Shown here in pieces: positions 30,515 to 38,373 of a DNA stretch of 64,000 bases (positions are counted from its first letter, which is position 1; each line of letters begins with the position of its first letter). The position numbers were made by a program, and so were the translations under genes. Source of the stretch: Candidatus Tectomicrobia bacterium (GTDB lineage: Bacteria; UBA8248); assembly GCA_016192135.1 (NCBI GenBank), contig JACPUR010000035.1, positions 197,338 through 261,337 of the forward strand, given 5' to 3'. Under the pieces are notes generated by a model. It searched no databases and had not been told where the DNA came from. It worked only from the letters and a program-made list of their open reading frames with translations.

Positions 30515-31663
30515 CTAGGCGCTCCGGTAGAGGCCTCCTCCGGTCCGGCGGACTTTTCCCCCGATCTCGAGCTGAAGGAGGGCGCCGGACACCTCCTCGG
30601 GCCGGAGGCCCAGGGCGCGCGTGAGACTCTCGATGGATTCCTCGCCCTCCGCCAAGCGGCTCATCAGCGCCCGCTCCGTGTCCGAAAGGGAGGGATCGTC
30701 CGCCGAGCCGGCGGCCGCCTTGGGCGGGATGGAGGGCGTGAGGGCCTGCGTCCGCACGAAAGAAGGCAGCGCCGCCAGGATGTCCTCGGCGCTCTCCACC
30801 AGATGGGCGCCCTCCTTGATGAGGTGATGGCAGCCGGCGCTCCGGCCCGTGTGGACCGGGCCCGGCAGGGCCATGACCTCGCGCCCCTGCTCGGCCGCCA
30901 GGCGGGCCGTGAGGAGGGCGCCGCTGCGGTGGGCGGCCTCGACCACCACGGTGGCCGCCGAGAGGCCGCTGATGATGCGGTTGCGCCGGGGGAAATTCGC
31001 CGGATAGGGCGTGGCGCCCCAGGAAAATTCCGAAATCACCACCCCCTGGGCGGCGATCCGGCGGCGCAGGTCGTGGTGGTCGGAGGGATACTGCACCCCA
31101 AGGCCGCAGCCCAGGACGGCCACCGTGCGCCCGCCCGCCTCGAGGGCCCCGAGATGGGCCTCGGCGTCGATCCCGTGGGCCATCCCGCTCACGATGGCAA
31201 AGCCTTGGACGGCCAGGGTTCCGGCCAGTTCCCGGGCCATCCGCCGGCCGTACTCGCTCGGGTGGCGCGTGCCCACGAGGGCGATGCATGGGGAGGAGAT
31301 GGCCGATGGGTCACCCTCCAGGTAAAGGGCTCCCGGGCCGGCGTAAATCGTCTGCAGGATCTCGGGGAAAGCCGCCTCGTCCCGGGTGAGAATTCGGACC
31401 CCGCCGGCCTCCCGCCGCAGTCGGGCCGCCATATCGCCCGGCGCTTCCCGCTCCAGCGCTTCGGCGGCCTTCCGGCCGGCGAGGCGGGCAAAATCCGGCC
31501 CTGGCGCGGCGAGGGCCTCCTGGGGGCCGCCAAAGGCCTCCAGAAGGCGGTGGAGGCGCTCCGGCGTCATGTTGGGAAGCATCTGGAGGACGAGCCAGGC
31601 GTCCGGCAGGGAACAGGCTCGTCCATCCAGGGAGCGGCGGATTCCGGTGATTAGGCCTTCCAT
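30515..31663 (-). CDS. dprA: DNA processing protein DprA (Smf)
   Basis: Loads RecA on incoming single-stranded DNA in natural transformation. 382 residues: an N-terminal SAM-like region, the Rossmann fold (ALVGTRHPSEYGRRMARELA, GFAIVSGMAHGIDAEAHLGAL, AVLGCGLGVQYPS, ISEFSWGATPYPANFPRRNRIISGLS, VVEAAHRSGALLTARLA) and a C-terminal winged-helix (about residues 315-382). Start follows GAGGAACG. No other competence genes are in the window. Confidence 0.95.
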   Translation of the reverse strand: MEGLITGIRRSLDGRACSLPDAWLVLQMLPNMTPERLHRLLEAFGGPQEALAAPGPDFARLAGRKAAEALEREAPGDMAARLRREAGGVRILTRDEAAFPEILQTIYAGPGALYLEGDPSAISSPCIALVGTRHPSEYGRRMARELAGTLAVQGFAIVSGMAHGIDAEAHLGALEAGGRTVAVLGCGLGVQYPSDHHDLRRRIAAQGVVISEFSWGATPYPANFPRRNRIISGLSAATVVVEAAHRSGALLTARLAAEQGREVMALPGPVHTGRSAGCHHLIKEGAHLVESAEDILAALPSFVRTQALTPSIPPKAAAGSADDPSLSDTERALMSRLAEGEESIESLTRALGLRPEEVSGALLQLEIGGKVRRTGGGLYRSA

Positions 31664-31707
31664 TCGTTCCTCAAATTATGAAACATGCCCATCCCCCGGG
31701 CACCCGT

Positions 31708-31738
31708 TCCTTACCACGGAGGGAGCGGCCCATGTCAA
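31708..31738 (-). promoter_or_regulatory. Weak candidate promoter before dprA
   Basis: On the minus strand, consensus TTGACA (31738-31733) is followed 19 bp later by TAAGGA (31713-31708) in the 157-bp gap between the CpoB-like gene and dprA. The long spacer and poor -10 keep confidence low. Confidence 0.3.
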
Positions 31739-31820
31739 GGCACGGGTTTTCAATGGCTGGCGAAAAGCAGGCTTTCGCTCTTTCGTCGCCGATTTCCGTG
31801 GGTGCATTCGAGGCGGGAAG

Positions 31821-32597
31821 TTACCGCTGCACGTTGTTGCCCGACTGATGGAGGGTGCGGAGCTGGCCCTTCGCCTTTTCGGTGAGGGAATGGCGGGGGA
31901 AGCGCTCGATCAGCTTCTCGAACTCCAGGGCGGCTTGTCGCGGGTTGTTCATGCGGAGATGGGTCAAGCCGCTCATGTAGAGCGCATCCGGGACCTTCCG
32001 GCTGGAGGGGTGCTGCCGGAGGACCTTCTCGAAGGCTTCGAGGGCCGGGGCGTACTCCTTCAGGTCGTAATGGCTCTCCCCCAGCCAATACTGTGCATTG
32101 GCCGCCAGGACGCTCCGGGGATGGCGAGCGAGGAACTCGCGGAAGAGAACGACCGCCTCACGGCTCTTTTTCTCCCGCACCGCCCGGTACGCCGTGTTGT
32201 AGGCGTTCTCGGGCGAGAGATTCGCCAGGCGGGCGGCCGAAGGAGAGGAAGCCCCGGCGCCCGGGCCGGAGGGGCGTGAGGGAGCGGAGAGAGCCGGGGG
32301 AGCCGGCTTGCTCGCCATCACTTCGCGCCGCAGCCGTTCGATTTGCTCCTCGAGACGGCCCTGCTGCCCCTGGAGCTCGCGGACCACCGTCCCGAGGGTC
32401 TTCATCTGCTCGGCGAGCTGGGACGTCTGGACCTCGAGCCGGGCGCTGCGCTCCTGCGCGGCCACGACCTGGCGCTGGAGGAGGGCCGGATTCACGTCGG
32501 CCGCGGCCGGCGCGGCCGCGTCCGGCCCCGCCTGCGGGAAGGCGGAGCAGCCGGCGGCGGCGCCCAGCAGAAGGAGGATGGGGAGGAACCGGCGCAT
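31821..32597 (-). CDS. CpoB/YbgF-like TPR lipoprotein
   Basis: 258 residues. Lipoprotein signal MRRFLPILLLLGAAAGC (Cys about residue 17), a coiled coil (about residues 40-95), a Pro/Ser/Ala linker, then tetratricopeptide repeats beginning ENAYNTAYRAVREKKSREAVVLFREFL. This coiled-coil plus TPR layout is that of CpoB (YbgF), which links peptidoglycan synthesis with outer-membrane constriction via Tol-Pal. No tol-pal genes are nearby. CpoB itself is usually soluble and not lipidated, so this is a lipidated relative. Confidence 0.75.
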   Translation of the reverse strand: MRRFLPILLLLGAAAGCSAFPQAGPDAAAPAAADVNPALLQRQVVAAQERSARLEVQTSQLAEQMKTLGTVVRELQGQQGRLEEQIERLRREVMASKPAPPALSAPSRPSGPGAGASSPSAARLANLSPENAYNTAYRAVREKKSREAVVLFREFLARHPRSVLAANAQYWLGESHYDLKEYAPALEAFEKVLRQHPSSRKVPDALYMSGLTHLRMNNPRQAALEFEKLIERFPRHSLTEKAKGQLRTLHQSGNNVQR

Positions 32598-32662
32598 GAA
32601 GCCTCTCCTTGCCTGTGGTGGGCAGAGCCTACGGGCGCGGGGCGGGGGTGTCAACCGGATGC

Positions 32663-34234
32663 TTAGACGGGGATGACCTCGAAGCCTTCCAGGTGCAGCT
32701 CGGGGTCGGCCTTGATGACGAGCTGGACGCCGAGACGCCTCTCCACCTCCTCGACGTGCCGCCGCTCGTCCTCGAGAAGGCGGCTGCCCACGTCCGGATG
32801 GACGTTGAGCAGGAACTTGCGGCTCTTGCGGTGGGCGTGGCGGGCCCGGCTGACTTCGCGCAGGGCCTCGTAGCCGACGGAGGCCGGCGACTTCACCCGC
32901 CCGCGGCCCTCGCAGTAGGGGCAGGGGGCGCAAAGGATGCGCTGAAGGCTGTCCCGCACCCGCTTGCGCGTCATCTCGACGAGGCCGAGGTCGCTGATTT
33001 TGAGGATGTTCGTGCGCGAGCGGTCCTTCCGGAGCTCCTCCTTGAAAGCGTTGTAGACCTTCTCCTTGCTCTCCTCGCGTTCCATGTCGATGAAGTCGAC
33101 GATGATGATTCCGCCCAGGTTCCGCAGCCGGAGCTGGGTGACGACCTCGCGGACGGCCTCGAGGTTGGTCTGAAGGATGGTCTCCTCGGGGTTCCGCTTG
33201 CCCACGAAGCGCCCCGTGTTCACGTCGATGGTGGTGAGAGCCTCCGTCTGATCGATGACGATGTAGCCCCCGCTGCGCAGCCACACCCGCTGACCCAGGG
33301 CCCGCTCGATTTCGAGCTCGATGCCGTAGTGGTCGAACACGGGCTCCTCCTCCTGGTAGTGGTGGAGGCGGGGAAGCAGGTGGGGAGAGTAGCTCTCGAG
33401 GAAGGAACGGCAGTTGGCGTGTTCTTGCTCGTCGTCGATCACCATGCGCTCGACGGATGAGTTGAACAGATCCCGGACGGTGCGCTGGATGAGGTTGAGG
33501 TTGTAGTGGAGGAGGGAGGGTGCTTCCGCCTGCTCGTTGCGGGCCAGGATGTCGTCCCATAAGGCGTGGAGGAAGCCGATGTTCGCCTCGATGTCCTCGG
33601 CGGGCATGCCCTCGCTCGCGGTGCGGACGATGTAGCCCGCGCCCGGCTGGCGGTTCTTGCGCACGAGCTTCCGCAGGCGGCGCCGCTCGTTCTCGTCCTC
33701 GATGCGCCGGCTGATCCCGATCTGGTTGATGGTCGGCATGTAGACGACGTAGCGGCCGGGCAGGGTGATGTAGCTCGTCAGGCGGGAGCCCTTGGTGCCG
33801 AGGGGCTCCTTGCTGACCTGCACGATGACCTCCTGGTTCTCCTTGAGGAGGTCCTGGATGGTCTGGGTCTTCTCCCCCCGCCGGCGGCGCCCCCCGCGGC
33901 CGCGGGGGCGGGCCTCGTCCTCTCCCTCGGATTCGAAGTCCAGGTCCTCGTCGTCCTCGTCCTCGACTTCCTCGGCCGCGAGCTTCCGGTAGTTCTCGAT
34001 GGACTCGATGGTGTCCACGTCGCTGACGTACAGGAAGCCGGCCTTGTCCAGGCCGATGTCGACGAAGGCGGCCTGCATGCCCGGCAGGACCTTCGTCACC
34101 CTGCCCTTGTAGATGTTGCCGACGGTTCCCTTCTCGCTCTCGCGCTCGACATAGAGTTCGGTGGCGACGCCGTTCTCGAGCAGCGCCACGCGGGTCTGGA
34201 AGGGCTCGGCGTTGACGATGATTTCAGAGGGCAT
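32663..34234 (-). CDS. rng: Ribonuclease E/G family (RNase G)
   Basis: Single-strand endoribonuclease for rRNA and mRNA processing. 523 residues from ATG 34234. N-terminal S1 domain (KGRVTKVLPGMQAAFVDIGLDKAGFL) carries an insertion of about 50 residues that is first acidic, then Arg/Gly-rich (nucleotides about 33860-34000). Catalytic Asp segments TTIDVNTGRFVG and IIIVDFIDM are present, and the zinc link CAPCPYCEGRGRV. No long Rne-type scaffold at the C-terminus, hence RNase G. Overlaps the radical-SAM gene by 11 bp. Confidence 0.93.
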   Translation of the reverse strand: MPSEIIVNAEPFQTRVALLENGVATELYVERESEKGTVGNIYKGRVTKVLPGMQAAFVDIGLDKAGFLYVSDVDTIESIENYRKLAAEEVEDEDDEDLDFESEGEDEARPRGRGGRRRRGEKTQTIQDLLKENQEVIVQVSKEPLGTKGSRLTSYITLPGRYVVYMPTINQIGISRRIEDENERRRLRKLVRKNRQPGAGYIVRTASEGMPAEDIEANIGFLHALWDDILARNEQAEAPSLLHYNLNLIQRTVRDLFNSSVERMVIDDEQEHANCRSFLESYSPHLLPRLHHYQEEEPVFDHYGIELEIERALGQRVWLRSGGYIVIDQTEALTTIDVNTGRFVGKRNPEETILQTNLEAVREVVTQLRLRNLGGIIIVDFIDMEREESKEKVYNAFKEELRKDRSRTNILKISDLGLVEMTRKRVRDSLQRILCAPCPYCEGRGRVKSPASVGYEALREVSRARHAHRKSRKFLLNVHPDVGSRLLEDERRHVEEVERRLGVQLVIKADPELHLEGFEVIPV

Positions 34235-37040
34235 GGGCGACCGGACGGGGATTCTCCGCCTTCCACCGGACGGCGGCTTTGCGCACCTGGGCCCGCAGGC
34301 ATTCCTCCGGAGAGAGGCCCAGGCAACGGGAGAGAAGCTCGGGGATCTTCGGGGCGGCGCCCTCGCCGTTCCGGAGGGTGAGGACGAGGCGCGGCCGCGG
34401 ACCGGGCGTGACGGAGAAACGGGCGATGGCGGGCCGGGCATCGAAGCGGACGGTCCGGCCCTTCCGCTCCCGCTCCAGCATGATCGAGGGCGAGGCCAGC
34501 GCCTGCCCGACGGCCCGCTCCAGGCGGGCGCGGTCCGGCCGGGCCTCCGGAGGCAGGCTGATCTCGTAGATCGAGGCCTGGACGGCGTTCGCGGCGGACG
34601 GTTCCCCGCCCGCCAGCTCCCAGCCCGCCCTGGGCTTCAGGCCCTCCGGCAGGGCGATCTTGAGCCGCCGGAACACCTCGCCCAGGCGCAGGGGGCCCGC
34701 GAGCTCGAGGAGGGGGATATCCACCACCTCGGCCCGGCTCTCCACCCCGACCGGCAGAGGGGGCGAGAACACAATCTTGGGATGGGGGTTGAAGCCCCGG
34801 GTGTGCTCCATGCGGTAGCCCGCCCGCTGGACGGCGCGGTTGAAGGCGCGGAGCACCTCGAGATGGCTGAGGAAGCGCAGGTCGCCCCGCTTCTCATAGA
34901 TGAAGCGGAACCGCCGGACCGGCACGTTCGGCTGCTCGGCGGCGAGGCCGGGGTTGTCCTCCCCGGCGCCCTCGAAGCCGAGGGGCACGGGGCCGTCCTC
35001 CCGGGGGGAGCGGCGGGGTGCCCGGCGCTTTTTGGCCTGCTTGGCCAGGGAGAGTTCGGCCGGCTCGATGGGAGCCGAGTCCACGCCCGGCGGCAGATCG
35101 GCCGCGCGGGGGGGCTCATCGGGAGTGGAAGCGGGGGGGCGGCCGTTCGCCGCCGCACCCGCGGAAACGAGGGGCAGCCGCCGCTCGGGGGGCGGAAGGG
35201 GCTTCTCGTAGTGGTACTTGATGCCCTTGTACTTATCGAGGATGCCGCACTGGCCGCACGATTCGTAGCGGCAGTCGCCGATGGTCACCTCGCGCTGCGC
35301 CCGCCGCCAGTCGGCGAGCAGGTACTCCTTCGTCACGCCGCAGTCGAGGTGGTCCCAAGGGAGGGGCTCCTCCGCCGGGATCCGCCGGTAGGCGTACCAC
35401 TCCGGGTCGAGCCCGTGGGCGGCGAAGGCGGCCGTCCACTTGCCGATGTCGAAGAATTCCTTCCAGCCGTCGAACTTGCAGCCCAGGTCCACGGCCGTCT
35501 CGATGACGTCCGCCAGCCGCCGGTCGCCCTTCGAGAGGACGGCCTCGAGGAAGCTGTGGGCGGGCTCGGACCAGTGGAGCTTGATGCGCCGGTCGGGCAC
35601 GTTCCGCTTGATGAAGTCGAGCTTCGCCTTGATCTCCTCCCGGCGGTCCTGGGGGAACCACTGGAAGGGGGTGTGGGGCTTGGGCACGAAGGTGGAGAGG
35701 CTCGCGTTGATGAAGCGGAAGCGCTCCCCGGTCTCCCGCGAGCGCATCCGGCCGCAGGCCATGAGCATGTCGCACATCTCGCGGAGGTCCTCGAAGCTCT
35801 CGGTGGGCAGGCCCAGCATGAAGTAGAACTTCACGCCCGGCCAGCCGGCGTCGAGGATGTCCTGGAGGTTGCGCCGGAGGTCCGCCTCGGTGAGCACTTT
35901 GTTGATGACGTTCCGCAGCCGCTCGCTCCCCGCCTCGGGGACGAGGGTGAAGCCCGTCCGGCGCACCCGGGCGATCTGGGCGAGAAGGTCGGGGCTCATC
36001 GCCCCCACCCGGAGCGAGGGCAGGGAGATGGAGGTCTGCAGCGGGGCCAGGCGCTCCATCAGGCGGGGCACGAGGCCCTTGAGGGGCTGGTAGTCGGCGA
36101 TGCAGAGGGAGGAGAGGCTGAGCTCCTCGTAGCCGGTGCTGCGCAGCGACGCCTCGGCCAGCTCCATGACCTGGAGCGGGTCGCGGTCCCGGACGGGACG
36201 GTAGACCATGCCCGCGTGGCAGAAGCGGCAGCCCCGGGTGCACCCGCGCTGCACCTCGAGGGTCACGCGGTCGTGCACCACCTGGGTGTAGGGGACGATG
36301 GGGGCCGTCGGGTGGGGGGAGCGGTTGAGGTCCTCCAGGCGGCGGGCCAGGACCGGCCGGCGGTGGCCGCTCGCGTGGCGGAAGCCCCGGACGCTCCCGG
36401 AAGGCTCGTGTTCCACGATGTAGCGTCCGGGGATGTAGATGCCGGGCAGGCGCTCGATTCGGTCGAGCAGGGCCTCGCGGTTCTCCCCGGAGCGGCGCCA
36501 CGCCTCGTGCGCCTCCACGATCTCAGGGAATATCTCCTCCCCGTCTCCCAGCGCGACGGCGTCGAAGAAAGGCGCCACCGGCTCCACGTTGAAGACGACC
36601 GGCCCGCCCGCCACGACGAGGGGGTCCTCGCGGCGGCGCTGGGAGGCGCGCCGGGGGATGCCGGCCAGGTCGAGGAGGAGGACGACGTTGCTGGCCGCCA
36701 GCTCGTAGAGGAGGGAGACCCCGAGGATGTGGAACTCCCGCACCGGGGTGCGGCTTTCCAGGGAGGCGAGCGGTGCGCCCTTCTCCCGGAGAATGCGCTC
36801 GAAGTCGCTCCAGGGGAGGAAGACGCGCTCGGCGGCCGTGTCCTCGCGGGCGTTCAGCAGGTGATAGAGGATGCGGATGCCGTTGTGGGACATCCCCACT
36901 TCGTAGGTGTCGGGGAAGGCCAGGGCGACGCGGTTCCGCACCCGGGCGAGGTCCTTGCGGACGGCGTTGACCTCGTTCCCGAGGTAGCGGGAAGGCTTCT
37001 GGACGAAGGGAAAAACGTCCCTCGCATAGTCGAGCGGCAT
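34224..37040 (-). CDS. Fused radical SAM protein (TIGR03960-type) and DUF2344 (TIGR03936-type)
   Basis: About 938 residues. Residues about 20-130 resemble a B12-binding-like Rossmann region (LAFPDTYEVGMSHNGIRILYHLL). The radical SAM core follows with CTRGCRFC, giving the CxxxCxxC 4Fe-4S site, and YFMLGLPTES. A second Cys group (CRYESCGQCG) lies near residue 610. After a Pro-rich linker, residues about 700-935 form the DUF2344 domain (FRFIYEKRGDLRFLSHLEVLRAFNRA). In many bacteria these are two genes next to rng; here they are one. Biochemical role is unknown, perhaps RNA modification. TTG 37055 is an alternative start. Confidence 0.85.
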   Translation of the reverse strand: MPLDYARDVFPFVQKPSRYLGNEVNAVRKDLARVRNRVALAFPDTYEVGMSHNGIRILYHLLNAREDTAAERVFLPWSDFERILREKGAPLASLESRTPVREFHILGVSLLYELAASNVVLLLDLAGIPRRASQRRREDPLVVAGGPVVFNVEPVAPFFDAVALGDGEEIFPEIVEAHEAWRRSGENREALLDRIERLPGIYIPGRYIVEHEPSGSVRGFRHASGHRRPVLARRLEDLNRSPHPTAPIVPYTQVVHDRVTLEVQRGCTRGCRFCHAGMVYRPVRDRDPLQVMELAEASLRSTGYEELSLSSLCIADYQPLKGLVPRLMERLAPLQTSISLPSLRVGAMSPDLLAQIARVRRTGFTLVPEAGSERLRNVINKVLTEADLRRNLQDILDAGWPGVKFYFMLGLPTESFEDLREMCDMLMACGRMRSRETGERFRFINASLSTFVPKPHTPFQWFPQDRREEIKAKLDFIKRNVPDRRIKLHWSEPAHSFLEAVLSKGDRRLADVIETAVDLGCKFDGWKEFFDIGKWTAAFAAHGLDPEWYAYRRIPAEEPLPWDHLDCGVTKEYLLADWRRAQREVTIGDCRYESCGQCGILDKYKGIKYHYEKPLPPPERRLPLVSAGAAANGRPPASTPDEPPRAADLPPGVDSAPIEPAELSLAKQAKKRRAPRRSPREDGPVPLGFEGAGEDNPGLAAEQPNVPVRRFRFIYEKRGDLRFLSHLEVLRAFNRAVQRAGYRMEHTRGFNPHPKIVFSPPLPVGVESRAEVVDIPLLELAGPLRLGEVFRRLKIALPEGLKPRAGWELAGGEPSAANAVQASIYEISLPPEARPDRARLERAVGQALASPSIMLERERKGRTVRFDARPAIARFSVTPGPRPRLVLTLRNGEGAAPKIPELLSRCLGLSPEECLRAQVRKAAVRWKAENPRPVAHAL

Positions 37041-37193
37041 GGGTTGTACCTGCAATTTTCATCCTTCCCGGAAGAGCCGGAAAGGGAATTTACGCAGAGA
37101 GGGCGTCCCGCGGGGGCCGGCCCGGCCCGTGCAACGAGCGGGATCGCTGGAAACATGGTGAAGGATTCGGGACCAATTTTCAACCGGCGCAAA

Positions 37194-37216
37194 ATCAGGG
37201 CGAAATTGCCCTTGAT
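37194..37216 (-). terminator. Possible terminator after rodA
   Basis: ATCAGGGC and GCCCTTGAT form a stem with one bulge around a six-base loop in the 190-bp gap between rodA and the radical-SAM gene; on the minus strand ATTTT follows. The rest of the gap shows no convincing promoter. Confidence 0.4.
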
Positions 37217-37230
37217 TTGCGGGAGCCGCG

Positions 37231-38373
37231 TCAGAAGCTGTTGAAGCCCTTGCGGCGCATTCTCACGTTGATGACCAGGGCCACGGCGATGAAGGAGGTG
37301 AGCGACGCGCTCCCGCCGTAGCTCACCAGGGGGAGGGGAATCCCGACGATGGGGATGAGGCCGAGGGTCATGCCGATGTTGAAGGCCGAATAGAAGAAGA
37401 AGGAGGTGGCCACCCCGGTGGCGATGAGGGCGCCTTCCTTGTCCCCGGCGTTGAGGGCGGCCAGCATGCAGCGGTGGATGAAGACGAGGAAGACCACGAG
37501 GAGGAAGATGCCCCCCACGAAGCCCAGCTCCTCGCTCAGGACCGAAAAGATGAAGTCGGTATGCTTCTCGGGAAGGAAATGGAGGCGGCTCTGGGTGCCC
37601 TGTAGGAGGCCTTTCCCCCAGAACTCGCCGCTCCCGATGGCGATCTTGCTCTGCAGGCTCTGGTAGCCCGTGCCGAGAGGGTCGGCCTCCGGGTTGAACA
37701 GGGTGAGGATGCGGTTCCGCTGGTACTCCTTCAGGAAGAACCAGCCGACCGGAGCCATGACGACCGCGCCGGCCCCCAGGATGTACAGGATGCGGCGCTC
37801 CACTCCCACCATCAGGGCCAGGACGGCGGCCGTCATGAAGACGGTGAAGGCGGTCCCGAGATCCGGCTGCTTGGCGATCAGGACGACGGGGATCATCACC
37901 AGGATGAACGGGTAGATCAGCTCGCCGAGGCGGAGGGGCTCGCTGCTGTCGCGGGCCCCGAAGATGCGCGCGAGGATGATGATGACGGCCAGGCGCGCCA
38001 CCTCGGACGGCTGCAGCCGCATCGGCCCGAACACGAGCCACCGCTTGGCCCCGTACACCACGCGGCCGGCGAACAGGACCATGACCAGGAGGACGATGAC
38101 CAGGCCGTAGAAGAAGTAGGCCATCCGCGTGAAATGATGGTAGTCGAAGAGGAGGACGAACGACAGCACCAGGAGGCCGATCGTGGACCAGAGGGCCTGC
38201 TTCCAATGGAGCCCGTTGGCCAGGAGGTCCTGGTTCGAATGGATCGCGCTGTAGATCATGAGCACGCCGATGCCCGACAGGGAAACGGTCGCGCCCACCA
38301 GCAGCCAGTCGACCTGGCCGAGGGCCCGCCGGAAGGGGGAGAGGGTCTTGAGGATGGGCGCGCTAGTCCTCAA
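37231..38373 (-). CDS. rodA: Peptidoglycan glycosyltransferase RodA (SEDS family)
   Basis: Polymerises glycan strands for cell elongation together with PBP2. 380 residues, about ten membrane segments. Family marks: YGAKRWLVFGPMRLQPSEVARLAVI, KQPDLGTAF, GTGYQSLQSKIAIGSGEFWGKGLLQGTQSRLHFLPEKHTDFIFSVLSEELGF, and PLPLVSYGGSA. Start TTG 38373 is preceded by GGAGGAGG and overlaps the mrdA stop by 11 bp. Confidence 0.96.
   Translation of the reverse strand: MRTSAPILKTLSPFRRALGQVDWLLVGATVSLSGIGVLMIYSAIHSNQDLLANGLHWKQALWSTIGLLVLSFVLLFDYHHFTRMAYFFYGLVIVLLVMVLFAGRVVYGAKRWLVFGPMRLQPSEVARLAVIIILARIFGARDSSEPLRLGELIYPFILVMIPVVLIAKQPDLGTAFTVFMTAAVLALMVGVERRILYILGAGAVVMAPVGWFFLKEYQRNRILTLFNPEADPLGTGYQSLQSKIAIGSGEFWGKGLLQGTQSRLHFLPEKHTDFIFSVLSEELGFVGGIFLLVVFLVFIHRCMLAALNAGDKEGALIATGVATSFFFYSAFNIGMTLGLIPIVGIPLPLVSYGGSASLTSFIAVALVINVRMRRKGFNSF

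Noticed and set aside
34161-37244. 1027-codon open frame antisense to the radical-SAM gene
   Set aside because: Composition is Gly/Ala/Glu/Val-biased with no domain; the minus-strand gene has a complete radical SAM motif and conserved domains.
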